DNA from: Nageia nagi
Taxonomy: Eukaryota; Pinophyta
DNA length: 64,000 nucleotides
NCBI GenBank assembly: GCA_050084985.1
Contig: JBITNC010000002.1
Location: forward strand, 14,632,001 to 14,696,000
Direction: 5' to 3'
Of the stretch, positions 36,558 through 46,489 are shown piece after piece. Both the position numbers and the translations under genes were made by a program. The notes below the pieces were generated by a model that was not told the DNA's origin, searched no databases, and was given only the letters and a program-made list of their open reading frames with translations. Every line of letters begins with the position of its first letter. The first letter of the stretch is position 1.

Positions 36558-37276
36558 AATGATAACAAGTGATAAAAATAATAAACTAAAGATGATTTAA
36601 GTCTAAAGCATGCAAACACCTAACAAATAACCAAGATAATGATATAAGCACAAGATCTATGCCATAATCAATATCCAATATGCTTTACACAAGGATAATA
36701 CCACAATGATCAAAACGGTATGCTCACATATACAAAATGATACAACTATGATGGATCTTTACAAATGCTTTGAGTATAGAATGATATCAGCTTAAAGGAT
36801 ACCTAAATGTCACACAAGCATATGCAATAAGCAAATATATGTTACAATAAAGGATACAAGTGTTCTTTAATCTTTCCAAGACTTGCAAAACCCTCACACA
36901 AATAAGATATATGCATGTATGTTCATAATTCACAAGAAAGATACCTCCAATTCACTCAAAGTGGGGTGATACAACCTTGCAAATGCTAATCCATGGTGGA
37001 TTTCGTGCAAAATCCTAACTAATGGTGATGTGTTATCAATGTTGCTTGTTCATGTTTGTATCTATTCTATCAATGCTTTGCAAACTCAAAAAACTTTCAC
37101 AAAAAATGAATTCCTTTTTTCGAATGACATCTTAACTACCCTTTTATAAAAATGATAGTTGGAATCATTTGCATGATTATATAATCATCTAGATGATTAT
37201 AGAATCATTTGGATGGTTATATCCTTTGATAATTTTTGTATTTTTGTGATCAAAATGTGTTTTGGAGGTGTTTACA
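36558..37276 (-). repeat. 5' LTR of the outer gag element, outer segment
   Basis: Continues the similarity to the 3' LTR where 25138 stopped. The minus strand starts TGTAAACACCTCCAAAACAC at 37276. It contains a perfect 20-base palindrome at 37181-37200. Confidence 0.88.
37181..37200. promoter_or_regulatory. Perfect 20-bp palindrome in the outer-element LTR
   Basis: ATAATCATCTAGATGATTAT equals its own reverse complement. It lies in the U3 side of the LTR with related half-sites (ATCATTTGCATGATTAT, ATCATTTGGATGGTTAT) on either side. The 3' LTR has similar elements at 19140-19230. A protein-binding role is a guess. Confidence 0.5.
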
Positions 37277-37281
37277 AATAT
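37277..37281. repeat. Target-site duplication AATAT (right copy) of the outer element
   Basis: Matches 18122-18126; follows the LTR edge ...TTTACA. Confidence 0.9.
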
Positions 37282-37314
37282 ATCTATGTTTCCTTGGTGT
37301 AGGAGGGAGTGGTC
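37282..37314 (-). pseudogene. Gypsy A integrase, 11-codon bridge
   Basis: This 33-base sliver is all that separates the outer gag element from the Copia element. On the minus strand it encodes PTPRKHRYI with neighbours, the residues between the GIDIVGP motif (at 45.68 kb) and VVVTNYLTKW (at 18.1 kb). Its last five bases (37310-37314, TGGTC) are the Copia target-site duplication. Confidence 0.85.
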
Positions 37315-39151
37315 TGTTGAACTATGGGTGACACTAAGAGGGGGGGTGAATCAGTGTGTTTTAAAATTTTACTTATTTAATGTAAGCAATTAAAACTCAT
37401 CCACACAAATAGCAAACCACAACATAGAATTTATAGTGGAAACCCAATGTGGAAAAAACCACTCTCTAAAATGACTGCTTGGACTCCCATCCAAATCCAG
37501 TCAGAAATCAATGCTTAATTTTACAGCACCAACTAACTTGACTCTGCAGCACCTACTGCAAGGAACACCTATCCCCAAATTTACCAACACCAACTGGATG
37601 GAGACACCAATCCCCTAGAGCCAAGTACCAACTTAAATCAATAAAGATAACGAAAATATTTTTGGGATGATTCCACAAGACTCTGATAGTCTAGCTCAAT
37701 TCAATCTGGTGATTCTAACTCTACAACTCCAACTCTGCACATCAATATACCAAAAGAATCAACTTAAAAAAAAATACCAATTAACTCCACATTCAAATAC
37801 CCATTAAGCTCCTCTTTCAAACTCCTTCTAAGCTCAACCACCGAATCTTAAGAGATATGCTCAGTAATGCCTCTACACTCAAATCTAGCAGAATAAAAAA
37901 CATTACAAATTTTCTCTTACAATGCTCAATAATACAAACTATCACGTGCACTTCTTTGCTAACAGTCCATATGTATGCTCTTACACAAAAAATCCATGAC
38001 TCCTCTGTTTCTCCTTGCCACAAATGACTTCTTATGTAAAATTGAAAAAAAAAACCTTCACATACCCACCAAGAATACTCAATACACTCTTTTTCACTCT
38101 AATATTGCATAATAAACTTTCCAACCACTTTTTATTTTAACTATAAGCATTCTACATGAATTTTTTTTTGTTGTGAATGGGAGTTACAACTTGGTTTACC
38201 CATTCATGAAGTGCCACATCACAAATAAGATAAAACAACCTTTTGTCAAACACTTGCCATGCATCCTTTATATTTGATTTTTCACTTTTGGAACTTTCGT
38301 CAAACACTTGCCAATCCAAAACTAGAAAAAATAGAAAAATAGGCTAAATTAGCATTTTGTGACTGCTGTAACTTTTGTACCATTTCACAAAAAAGATTGC
38401 ATCTTGAAGGAAAAATGTTCACAGTTATACCAACTATCATCATGTTAAATTTCACCATCTATCTCTTCTTGTACTGATTTCTATACCTCCAACAAAGTGG
38501 CCTTCAACGCTATTTTTACAGACATTTTGTCAAACACTTGACATCCAAAGTTTGTGCACATTCAAGCTTCTCATACTTAGAGGCATTTTTTGAAAAATAT
38601 CAATAGGACAAAATTGTTTCTTTTACATCCCTAAAGGTGTGAGATTCAACAGAATTCAAATCCAATCAATAAAAATCTCAATTTTGCATTTTCCTTGCTA
38701 ATTTGGACTTAGAATCAACTATCAAAAACTAGAAAAAGTGAAAAATTAGCTTTTTGCAACTTCCACCCTTTCTTCCTCAAGAATCCATTTAGTCTAAAGC
38801 AAAAACATTTTGGTTTTTCATACATCAGACTACAACTAAAAAATTATTTCAAGTTATAAATCCTCATGTATTTATATATATATACCTTCTACAAAATGTC
38901 ATCTAATATAGATTTTACAACTATCAAACTATATGCAAAAATTCCAACAAAGCAACTAAGTGGTCCAAACTCTGAACTAACACCACCACTTCATTTCTTA
39001 ATGTCAAGCAATGCTCCAAACTCTTTTTTTTAACTTTCTAACACAATCTAATAGGAGCACACCAAGCAAACACTGATTTAAGGTGGAGCGCACCAAGTCC
39101 AAGTGAGTATGTTGACAACAATGACAACATAATTGAACCTCACAAATAACA
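37315..39151 (-). repeat. 3' LTR of the Copia element
   Basis: On the minus strand starts TGTTATTTGTGAGG at 39151 and ends AGTTCAACA at 37315. Near its end is a CACCCCCCCTCTTAGTG stretch, also seen in the relative at 54.3 kb. TTTGACRAAA-type motifs recur (complements near 38240, 38293, 38530). Confidence 0.92.
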
Positions 39152-39165
39152 ATCTCCCCCTTTGG
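39152..39165 (-). other. Polypurine tract of the Copia element
   Basis: The minus strand reads CCAAAGGGGGAGAT immediately before TGTTATTTG, the classic Copia PPT-LTR junction. Confidence 0.88.
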
Positions 39166-39386
39166 AATTGTTGGCAACATACAAACCTTTTACTACACAT
39201 TACTATCCTCTTGTAACTTTTCTCCCCCTTTGAAAATAATGACAAAGGGTGTCCACACACTCCCCCTGAAGCCATGCACATAGTTATCAGACAAAAATTA
39301 ATACATATAACAGTAAATACAAATAGGAGAAAAGAGATATAACACAACAAGAATGCTCCCCCTGAGAATGTGCACCCAACCGCTAG

Positions 39387-39905
39387 TCAATGCTTAAGAA
39401 GTGTGATCACTCCTAATTTCTCATGTAGGTACACAAAGATGCCTTTGGGTAGCATTTTGGTGAAGATATCAGCCACCTGCTCTATGGTTGGAACATATTC
39501 CAACTTAACTTCTCCTTCTGCAACTTTTTCTTTTATAAAGTGATATCTTATCACTATGTGCTTTGTCCTATAGTGCATCACAAGATTTTTTGAAATATTG
39601 ATTGCATTAGTATTATCACACCTAAGTGTAGTGGGATCACTAACCTGAATCCCCAAATCCTTTAGCATTTGTTTCATCCATAAGACCTGTGTGCAACATG
39701 ATGTGGTTGCCATATACTCTACCTCTATGGTGGATAATGACACTGAATCTTGTTTCTTGCTATGCCAACTCACAAGATTATCTCCCAAGAAAAATGCACC
39801 TCCACTGGTACTCTTCCTATCATCTACACATCCTGCCCAATCTGCATCAGAATATGCAACCAAGGTGAAATCTTCACCTTTGGGATACCAAAGTCCATAC
39901 TCCAT
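39387..39905 (-). pseudogene. Copia RNase H domain
   Basis: A 172-codon open piece with AYSDADWAGCVDDRKSTSGG, SWHSKKQDSVSLSTIEVEYM, LRCDNTNAINISKN and HIVIRYHFIKEKVAEGEV, the Copia RNase H signature to the polyprotein end. The catalytic acidic residues in SDADWAG and in STIEVEYMA are retained. This is one of the best preserved parts of the element. Confidence 0.93.
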
Positions 39906-39911
39906 GGTACC

Positions 39912-40880
39912 TTACAGGTATCTAAAAATCCTCTTTACTACTGACACATGTGTGGCCTTTAGTGTTGCTTGATATCGTGCCACCAAACATACTACCTGCA
40001 AAATATCCAGTCTAGTAGCTATAAGATACAAAAGACTACCAATCATAGATTGATACTGAGTTTGATCAACTGATGGTGCTTGATCATCCTTACTCATTTT
40101 ACAACCTGTCATCATGGGAGTGCTCACAAGTTTGCAATCCTCCATTTTGAACTTCTTCAACATCTCTTTAACATACTTATTTTGCAAACTAAAAATGCCA
40201 TTCTTCATTTGATTAACTTGCAAACCAAGAAAAAATGAAAGCTCACCTATCATAGACATCTCAAATTCTATTTGCATTCTATCTGCAAATGCCTTACACA
40301 TCTCATCTCTGCTACCCCCAAAAATGATATCATCCATATAAACAACAATAACTAATTGAGTCTCTTTTTCAGTTCTTATGTAGAGATTACTATCAACCAT
40401 ACCTTTCCTGAAGCCTTGTTGTATGAGATATGTATCAAGCCTAGAATACCAAGCTCAAGGTGCCTATTTAAGTCCATACAAAGCTTTATGCAACTTGCAA
40501 ACTAGATCTGGATTTGATTCCAGCTGAAAACCATCTGGTTGCTCAATGTAGACTTCTTCTTCAAGTTTACCATTTAAAAATGCTAATTTTACATCCATTT
40601 GGTATACTTTGAAGTTTTTGTACACTACAAGTGCTAGAAATATTCTAATTGCCTCCATTCTTGCTACTGGTGCAAAAGTCTCCTAAAAATAAATACCTTT
40701 AAGTTGTGCATAGCCCTTACATACTAATCATGCTTTATTTCTGACAACCTTACCATCTTCATTTAACTTGTTCCTAAAGACCAATTTGGTGCCGATCACA
40801 TTCTTATTCTTTGGTCTTGGAACTAGCTCCCAAGTTTTATTCTTTTCAATTTGATCAAGTTCTTCATTCATGGCCTTGAT
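39912..40880 (-). pseudogene. Copia reverse transcriptase
   Basis: Pieces 40658-40464 ([34 protein letters not shown]) and 40400-39912 (VVYMDDIIFGGS with the YxDD active site as YMDD, FFLGLQVNQMKNGIF, MIGSLLYL) cover palm to connection. Upstream to about 40880, remnants of the pre-RT region (including the complement of 'ELVPRPKN') are visible. A frame change and stops lie between the pieces. Confidence 0.92.
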
Positions 40881-41021
40881 CCAACCTTCATCTTTGCTTA
40901 CTTTAGCAACACACTTTGGTTCAATACTAGATAGGAGAGAGTATTCTAGAGTTAACCTCTTCCTTGTTTGAACCCCTGCACTTACATCACCAATAACTTG
41001 CTCCTTTGGATGATCTTTCTT

Positions 41022-42150
41022 CTAGTTATAGCTCGATGTGTGTCTGCATTCTTCTATCTTTGAATCACTCATAAAGCCATCATTATGAGTGTTGCTCATA
41101 GTTGTGCTCTTATTTCTAGGTATTGTGTAGGTAATCATGGAACCATTTCCACCATTGTTGCTTGAATTATTGCTTTGTACTGGAACTACTGGATTACTTT
41201 GACTTGCCCCTGAATTATCTTCATAGATTGGGTAGTTCTCATCATCATCATCCTTTGGTGTGGTCATATTCTCATCAAATTTAAAATCTGCACTCTCAAC
41301 AATCTTTCTCAACCTCTTGTTGTAGCACTTGTAAGCTTTGCTATGAATAGAGTAACCAAGAAAAACTCCTTCATCAACCCTATCTTCAAATTTGCCAAGT
41401 CCTTCCTTGGTATTCTTTATGTAGCATTTGCTACCAAACACTCTAAAATGTTTTGCAGTAGCCCTTTTTCCAAACCATAGCTCATATGGTGTCTTTTTCT
41501 CATGTCTTCGTAGCATACACTTGTTTTGAATGTATATAGCTATGTGCACTACTTCCTTCCAATACCTATTTGCTAGTCTACTTTTATTCAACATGGTTCG
41601 TGCCATCTCTTGCATGATTCTATTCTTCCTCTCAACAACTCCATTTTGTTGAGGGGTTCATGCTGCTGAAAATTGTCTCCTAATGCCATGCTCATCACAA
41701 AAATTAGTGAAGTTTTCATCAATAAACTCACCTCCTTAGTCTGATTTGAGAACCTTGATTCTTTTACCCATCTGAGTCTCAATCATCTTGGTGAATGCTT
41801 TAAACATGACAAAAGCTTCAGATTTCTTCTTTAAGAAATAAACTCATGTCATCCATGAGTATTCATCTATAAACAACATAAAATACTTATCTCCATTTAT
41901 GCTTTGTGTCCTCATGGGTCTGCATAAATTTGTATGGATAAGTTCTAATGGCTTACTTGTATGATTCTCCTTCATTTTGAAATGTGCATGTGCTTGCTTC
42001 CCTTTCTGACATGAATTGTAGATGCTATTTTGCGGTTTGCTAATTTTAGGAATGTCTCTTACTACATCCTTTGAACTAATCTTTACAAGATTATCAAAGC
42101 TGATGTGACCAAGTCTTCGCTGCCATAGCCAATTCTCTTCAACCTATCCC
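41022..42150 (-). pseudogene. Copia integrase
   Basis: Minus-strand remnants begin at about 42150 with WQRRLGHISFDNLVKISSKD (zinc finger). They continue through the core (FIDEYSWMT region; KVLKSDxGGEF; QQNGVVERKNR, then MQEMARTMLNKSRLANRYWK) and the C-terminal HFRVFGSKCYIK, DEGVFLGYSIHSKAYKCYN. The D-D-E residues are readable across frames. Open pieces are 41782-41588 and 41615-41022, in different frames. Confidence 0.9.
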
Positions 42151-42249
42151 ATCATATATATTCTATCCATATCATTCTCAAGTGTGTATAGATTTCTAGA
42201 TGTTCTTGATCCAATTGCAACTATTTTGCCATTCTTTGCTTTTCGAACC

Positions 42250-42530
42250 TCGCATCCTTGTTTCTTGAAAATTACTTCATGCCCTCTATCATAGATCTAA
42301 CTTACACTGAGTAAGTTATGTTTCAGCCCTTCCACATACAACACATCCTCAGATCGTATCTTATTGTCACTGATACTCACTGTGACTCTGCCAACAATCT
42401 GAGCTCCATCATTATTACCAAACTTTATAGATCATCCATCATAGTCCTAAATTTTAGTGAATTTATGTTTGTCACCTGTCATGTGACTTGAGCACCCACT
42501 ATCCAAGATCCATGGTGTCAGTTTCTTTTA
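42250..42530 (-). pseudogene. Copia protease remnant
   Basis: The minus strand at about 42515-42470 reads WILDSGCSSHMTGD, the Copia protease active site (D-S-G kept). It is followed by VGRVTVSISDNKIRSEDVLY and LKHNLLSVS toward 42300. Stops interrupt it. Confidence 0.85.
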
Positions 42531-42716
42531 AGCTTTCAATGCTGTCTGCATAATCAAAGATGTTGTTTCCTCTTCTTTGAGAGCTTCTCTTTCTTTCCAT
42601 ATATGTTTTGGTACTATTTTGGGCTTCTCTTTGTCATTTATCTTTTGAACTTTAGGTTCTTCTTTTTTCGGTACTTCTCTGTTCTATTGTGTTTCAGGCT
42701 GCTGAAATGTTTATCC

Positions 42717-43525
42717 CTACAAATGATTAGCACCATAGCCACTTCTACAATTTCTGGCTATATGTTCATAGTTATGATAATTGTAGCATTCAATTTCATA
42801 TTCCATCAATGGTGCAAATGCATTCCTACTAGCAAAATTTCTTGGTCCTACATTATATTTGCATTCAGCTATTTTGTGACCAAAACCATTGCATTTAAAA
42901 TAGTAACTATAAAAGAAATAATTGAACCTGGGCTGTGGGTTTTGCCATGATGTTTGAGGTGTGGGAAACCTCCTTCTCCTTTGATGTGGCACATAAGTGA
43001 AATCTTCATCATGATTGTACCTTTCATTTCTTGGCATATCAATTTGTTTTATGTATTGAGCTCTACCTCCATCCACTAGTTTTCTTTCCTCAGCTCTTGA
43101 AGTGTTTGGTGTACCTTCCTTTACTTCTGCCTTTGGTACTTGTGGTGTTTCTACTTTTTTTGAATCCAAGCCCAAACTTAATGTTTGGAATCCTCTGATT
43201 ATCTATCAACTCATTCAACTTTGTCGTTCCTCTTTCAAGTTTGTGATATGTTTTGATTTTCTCATTTTTCTCTTCTAATTCATAATTTAGCATTGCTAGT
43301 GTGTCTTCCAACTCACTACAATACTCAACTTTGACACAAAGTTGAGCTTCAAGATCTTCAGTGATTTTGCAGTACTCCTCTACTCGAACTTTTAAATCTA
43401 CCACCATTTTCTCTGCTTGCATGAGCTTGTTTGATGTTTTCTTATGGCTTTTTCTTTCTGAATGTACTTCTTTTAAAGCTACTACTAGCTCTGCTTCTAG
43501 ATAGTTGGTATAACTATCATCTTGA
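42717..43525 (-). pseudogene. Copia gag remnant, N-terminus deleted
   Basis: From the deletion junction at about 43525 the minus strand is open (NYLEAELVVALKEVHSERKS, then a Glu/Lys-rich coiled-coil-like segment to about 43150). It shifts frame into a piece (43175-42717) with two CCHC-type knuckles, CNGFGHKIAEC and CYNYHNYEHIARNC (the second has a Cys replaced by Tyr). The capsid core that normally precedes this is absent. Confidence 0.8.
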
Positions 43526-43549
43526 AATGTTCACAGTTATACCAACTAT
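43501..43549. repeat. 15-bp perfect inverted repeat at the Copia deletion junction
   Basis: ATAGTTGGTATAACT (43501-43515) is the exact reverse complement of AGTTATACCAACTAT (43535-43549), with a 19-base spacer. The left arm lies in gag, the right arm in LTR sequence (also present in the 3' LTR near 38420). Confidence 0.85.
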
Positions 43550-44101
43550 CATCATGTTAAATTTTACCATCTATCTCTTCTTGTACTGATTTCTATACCT
43601 CCAACAAAGTGGCCTTCAATGCTATTTTTACAGACATTTTGTCAAACACTTGACATCCAAAGTTTGTGCACATTCAAGCTTCTCATATTTAGAGGCATTT
43701 TTGGAAAAATATCAATAGGAAAAAATTCTTTCCTTTACATTCCTAAAGGTGTGATATTCGACAAAATTCAAATCCAATCAATAAAAATCTCAATTTTGCA
43801 TTTTCCTTGCTGATTTGGACTTGGAGACAACTGTCAAAAACTGGAAAAAAGTGAAAAATTAGCTTTTTGCAACTTCCACCATTTCTTTCTCAAGAATCCA
43901 TTTCATCTGAAGTAAAAACATTTTGGTTCTTCGTATATCAGACTACAACTAAAAAATTATTTCAAGTTATAAATCCTCATGGATTTATATATATACCTTC
44001 TACAAAATGCTATCTGATGCAGATTTTACAACTATCAAACTATACGCAAAAATTCCCAACTAAGCTCCAACAAAGCAACTGAGTGGTCCAAACTCTGAAA
44101 T

Positions 44102-44106
44102 AACAC
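44102..44106. repeat. Target-site duplication AACAC (left copy) of the nested solo LTR
   Basis: AACAC before TGTAGATTCC. The partner AACAC is at 45500-45504. The empty site is visible in the 3' LTR as CTAACACCACCAC near 38977. Confidence 0.95.
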
Positions 44107-44349
44107 TGTAGATTCCTACAAAATAAATTCTTTATTAAAGCCCCGGTATACCTTAATTTCAACCATGGGTTCATTCTTAGATTCTCTGGAGTTTTTGGAG
44201 CGGATAAAGTAGCTCGAGATCAGAGTAAAGTTTTCCGGAATGAAATGGTGACGTGGCGGATAATAAGATATTCATCTTTTGGCAAGGACCAAGTTCTGGA
44301 AAAGACGAAGTAAGCACAAGTGTCTCCGGGAAACAAAGCATTCCGGATA

Positions 44350-44620
44350 TATGAATATGACATCACGGAAAAGAAGAAGCTCATAATTGCAAAGGAAACC
44401 GGAGCCCGGAACAGATGACATCAGCAAAGAGAAATTCAGTATCCGGAACCAGCGAGCGGGAAATTCCGGAGATTCAAAGGTGACGTCACAAGGAGATATA
44501 AAGTTTACATTCATAAAGCAAACCGGAGCCCGGAATGGATGACATCACAAGGAGCAATTTAGTGTCCGGAGCCAGTGAATAAAGAAGTCCGGAGATTCAA
44601 GGCTGACGTCAGGCGAAAGG
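44350..44620 (+). promoter_or_regulatory. Tandem U3 units with TGACRTCA palindromes (solo LTR)
   Basis: GGAGCCCGGAA starts at 44401 and 44525 (period 124). TGACATCA or TGACGTCA occurs near 44358, 44416, 44481 and 44540, and TGACGTCAGG near 44603. TGACG is the core of as-1 and CRE-type elements bound by TGA/bZIP factors in plants. Enhancer function is inferred. Confidence 0.7.
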
Positions 44621-44893
44621 GAAAGATTAACATTTGGGATTAAGACCACGTCTAGAGGAAATAGGCCGCAATGAAAGATCGAAGAGTCCGAGTTGGAGAA
44701 TTGAACATTCCCGAAGAGAAGGAAGTCTGCAAAATACCTGAGCGCCATCATCAGGGAATCGAATCGTCGGCGATCTGCCCAATTTTGTAACAGTCGGCCA
44801 AGTGTCATATGTAGGTGATATCAGTTCAAGAAGGCCAGAATCTTGCGGCCGTTTTGTAAATGTTTCTATTCTGTAATCTTGTAACTGTTATTA

Positions 44894-44910
44894 ATACAGT
44901 ATAAATATAT
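44894..44910 (+). promoter_or_regulatory. Candidate TATA box of the solo LTR
   Basis: ACAGTATAAATATATG about 790 bases into the LTR, downstream of the U3 repeats and upstream of the CT-rich R/U5 part. Confidence 0.5.
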
Positions 44911-45241
44911 GAAAATAAAGAGAAACTAGGGTCGGAAGCCTAGTATTGCCCTTTTCATTTATTCTCGAAGACCTGTAGCTTCAGTCCGGTACTATGAAAC
45001 CATCTTGACCTTTCTTGTCTAGCACTCGTAATTGTTATTCTTAATTTGGTTACATTGTGGCAGCTTAGCTTGTTTCCTGAGTAATAGTTGCGGGTTGCTA
45101 GTATAACTGTGTCTGCTACATGGTAGAGTAGAAGCTGGGGAGCTATTCAGAGAGTGAGAACTTGTTCTGTGGCTGCGACACTAGATTCAGGCCAAGGTTT
45201 CGCACACTGCGAAAGCCCGCGCTGAACTAGTGATCTACCCC

Positions 45242-45335
45242 TTTGCTTTCTCTCTTGTTACCCTATCCCTTTACTTCCTCTCTCGTTACCCTATCCTTTT
45301 ACTTCCTTTCTTGTTACCCTATCCTTTTGCTTGAA
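45242..45335 (+). repeat. 28-bp pyrimidine-rich tandem repeat, 3+ copies
   Basis: Units start at 45242, 45270 and 45298 (TTTACTTCCTCTCTCGTTAC then CCTATCCT), with a decayed fourth from 45326. They lie in the transcribed part of the LTR. Confidence 0.85.
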
Positions 45336-45499
45336 TCTCTCGCTCCCTACTCTTTTTATCTCTTTCCTGTTACTTTTTCTTTACCCAATGGATAAGGAAC
45401 CGGCCTTCTCCGGAGATCAGGCTGCGTCCCACAGTCTGTTCGTGAACTACTTTGGTTAAGATTGTTCCAGGCGCACATATTACACAATCTCAATCAACA

Positions 45500-45504
45500 A
45501 ACAC
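45500..45504. repeat. Target-site duplication AACAC (right copy)
   Basis: Matches 44102-44106. Confidence 0.95.
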
Positions 45505-45672
45505 CACCACTTCATTTCTTAATGTCAAGCAATGCTCTAAACTCTTTTTTTAACTTTCTAACACAATCTAATAGGAGCGCACCAAGTAAACACTGATCTA
45601 AGGTGGAGCGCAACCAAGTCCAAGTGAGTATGTTGACAACAATAACAACACAACTGAACCTCACAAATAACA

Positions 45673-45986
45673 TGGTCCTACAATGTCAATTCCCTATTTA
45701 TTAAATGGTCCTAAGGGAAGAATAGGACATAACAATGCTGATGTTGTTCTACGATTTCCATAAGATTGATATAGATCACAAATTTTATAATAACTAAAAT
45801 AATATTTAAAAAGAGTGGGACAATAATAACATGCATCCAATAGTCATCTTGCTGTCAAGTGTTCAAAAAAATATCCTTCACATATGCCATCATGCATCTC
45901 TCTTATTAACTCTTTCCCTTGATCATGTCCAATGGTACGAAGATATTTTCTATCTATTCCAACTCTATATAACACCCCATCCATAA
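45673..45986 (-). pseudogene. Gypsy A integrase N-terminal (zinc-binding) part
   Basis: Minus strand from 45980: GVLYRVGIDRKYLRTIGHD, LIREMHDGICEGYFFEHLTA, YYCPTLFKYYF, CDLYQSYGNRR, GIDIVGP, then the Copia edge. This is the H2C2 zinc finger followed by the start of the DDE core. One Cys of the finger (normally 'YCxxC') reads Tyr. Two stops are present (after HLTAR and in FNK-GIDIVG), both explained by single transitions. Confidence 0.88.
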
Positions 45987-46484
45987 TGTTGGAACGTATA
46001 ATGCATTATTGTAAAGGTTTTATAATAATCTTCTATATAAGTTCACTAATAGTTAAGGGTATCATTTGATACCTTAAGTATTTAAATGAATATGATAATG
46101 TAACTTGTCCTACACTCCATGTCATGAACATGCCCCTTGGATAAAAGGATGTGCATGTCATGCTTTTGTACATTGAGTAAAAGGGTGATCCAAAGAGGGA
46201 TTTTAGCCTATAAATAGAATGTTCCCTCTTTGGATCATATACCAATTTATGGAGTAAATCCATGCTATAGGATAGTGTTTAGGAGATGAGTTAGGAGAAT
46301 TGTAAGAGATTCATGTTTATGAATGAAGTGAGATCTAGTTAGTGGATGTACTCCTAGTTGGAGAAACCACTTACATCTTTTGTCACTTTGTGAGATTGTT
46401 CTCTTGAGTTATCTTGATGTTAGTATGAACTTTCATGTGATCTTGGGAGTTTAGAGTTGTTTAGTTTATATTGCAACTCTCTCA
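45987..46484 (+). mobile_element. Solo LTR, 498 bp, Copia C family
   Basis: TGTTGGAACG...CTCTCTCA, flanked by CATAA (45982-45986) and CACAA (46485-46489), one transition apart. It interrupts Gypsy A between KIKRKIT and GVLYRVG. It is similar throughout to the reverse complement of 48127-48627 and, more distantly, to the 5' LTR of element C (shared GGATGTACTCC, CTATAAATAGA, GGAACCAC). Confidence 0.88.
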
Positions 46485-46489
46485 CACAA

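Larger units (their letters stand above)
18127..37276 (-). mobile_element. Outer pol-less gag LTR retrotransposon (TR-GAG-like), interrupted
   Basis: LTRs at 18127-19281 (3') and 24780-25138 plus 36558-37276 (5', split by the inner element) share long similarity. The ends are TGTAAACACC...GGCTTACA on the minus strand (TG mutated to TA in the 3' copy). The flanking duplication AATAT is exact. A PPT abuts the 3' LTR. The internal part (19282-24779, about 5.5 kb) carries only gag, with a zinc-knuckle end. I see no protease, RT, RNase H or integrase. Without its insertion the element is about 7.7 kb. It would need enzymes from an autonomous Gypsy relative. Confidence 0.88.
44107..45499 (+). mobile_element. 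Solo LTR, 1393 bp, TGACGTCA-rich U3 family
   Basis: TGTAGATTCC...AATCAACA, flanked by exact AACAC, with the uninterrupted site preserved in the partner Copia LTR. No internal region is present, so it is a solo LTR from LTR-LTR recombination. The 5' third holds 122-124-bp units with CRE/as-1-type sites (TGACATCA, TGACGTCA). A TATA-like CAGTATAAATATATG is near 44898. Downstream is a 28-bp pyrimidine-rich tandem repeat. Orientation is taken from the order of U3 array, then TATA. It is less AT-rich than its surroundings and looks fresh. Confidence 0.93.
37315..45672 (-). mobile_element. Ty1/Copia LTR retrotransposon, 5' LTR truncated, carrying a nested solo LTR
   Basis: 3' LTR 37315-39151 (1837 bases). 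Remnant 5' LTR about 43525-45672, minus a nested 1393-base solo LTR. Exact TGGTC duplication at 37310-37314 and 45673-45677. The ends are TGTTATTTGTGAG...AGTTCAACA on the minus strand. Coding order on the minus strand is gag, protease, integrase, RT, RNase H, which is Copia order. Stops and frameshifts throughout make it inactive. The rest of the 5' LTR (about 1.1 kb), the PBS and the start of gag are deleted. Confidence 0.92.
43526..45672 (-). repeat. Truncated 5' LTR of the Copia element (with solo LTR inside)
   Basis: 43530-44106 and 45505-45672 match 38410-39151 of the 3' LTR almost base for base. Only the first ~745 bases of the 1837-base LTR remain. Similarity ends at ATCTTGAA, a string shared by gag and LTR sequence at the junction. 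Confidence 0.9.

Noticed and set aside
39691-39972. Plus-strand open frames opposite the Copia RNase H/RT
   Set aside because: They are antisense to well-supported Copia coding sequence and have no family features.
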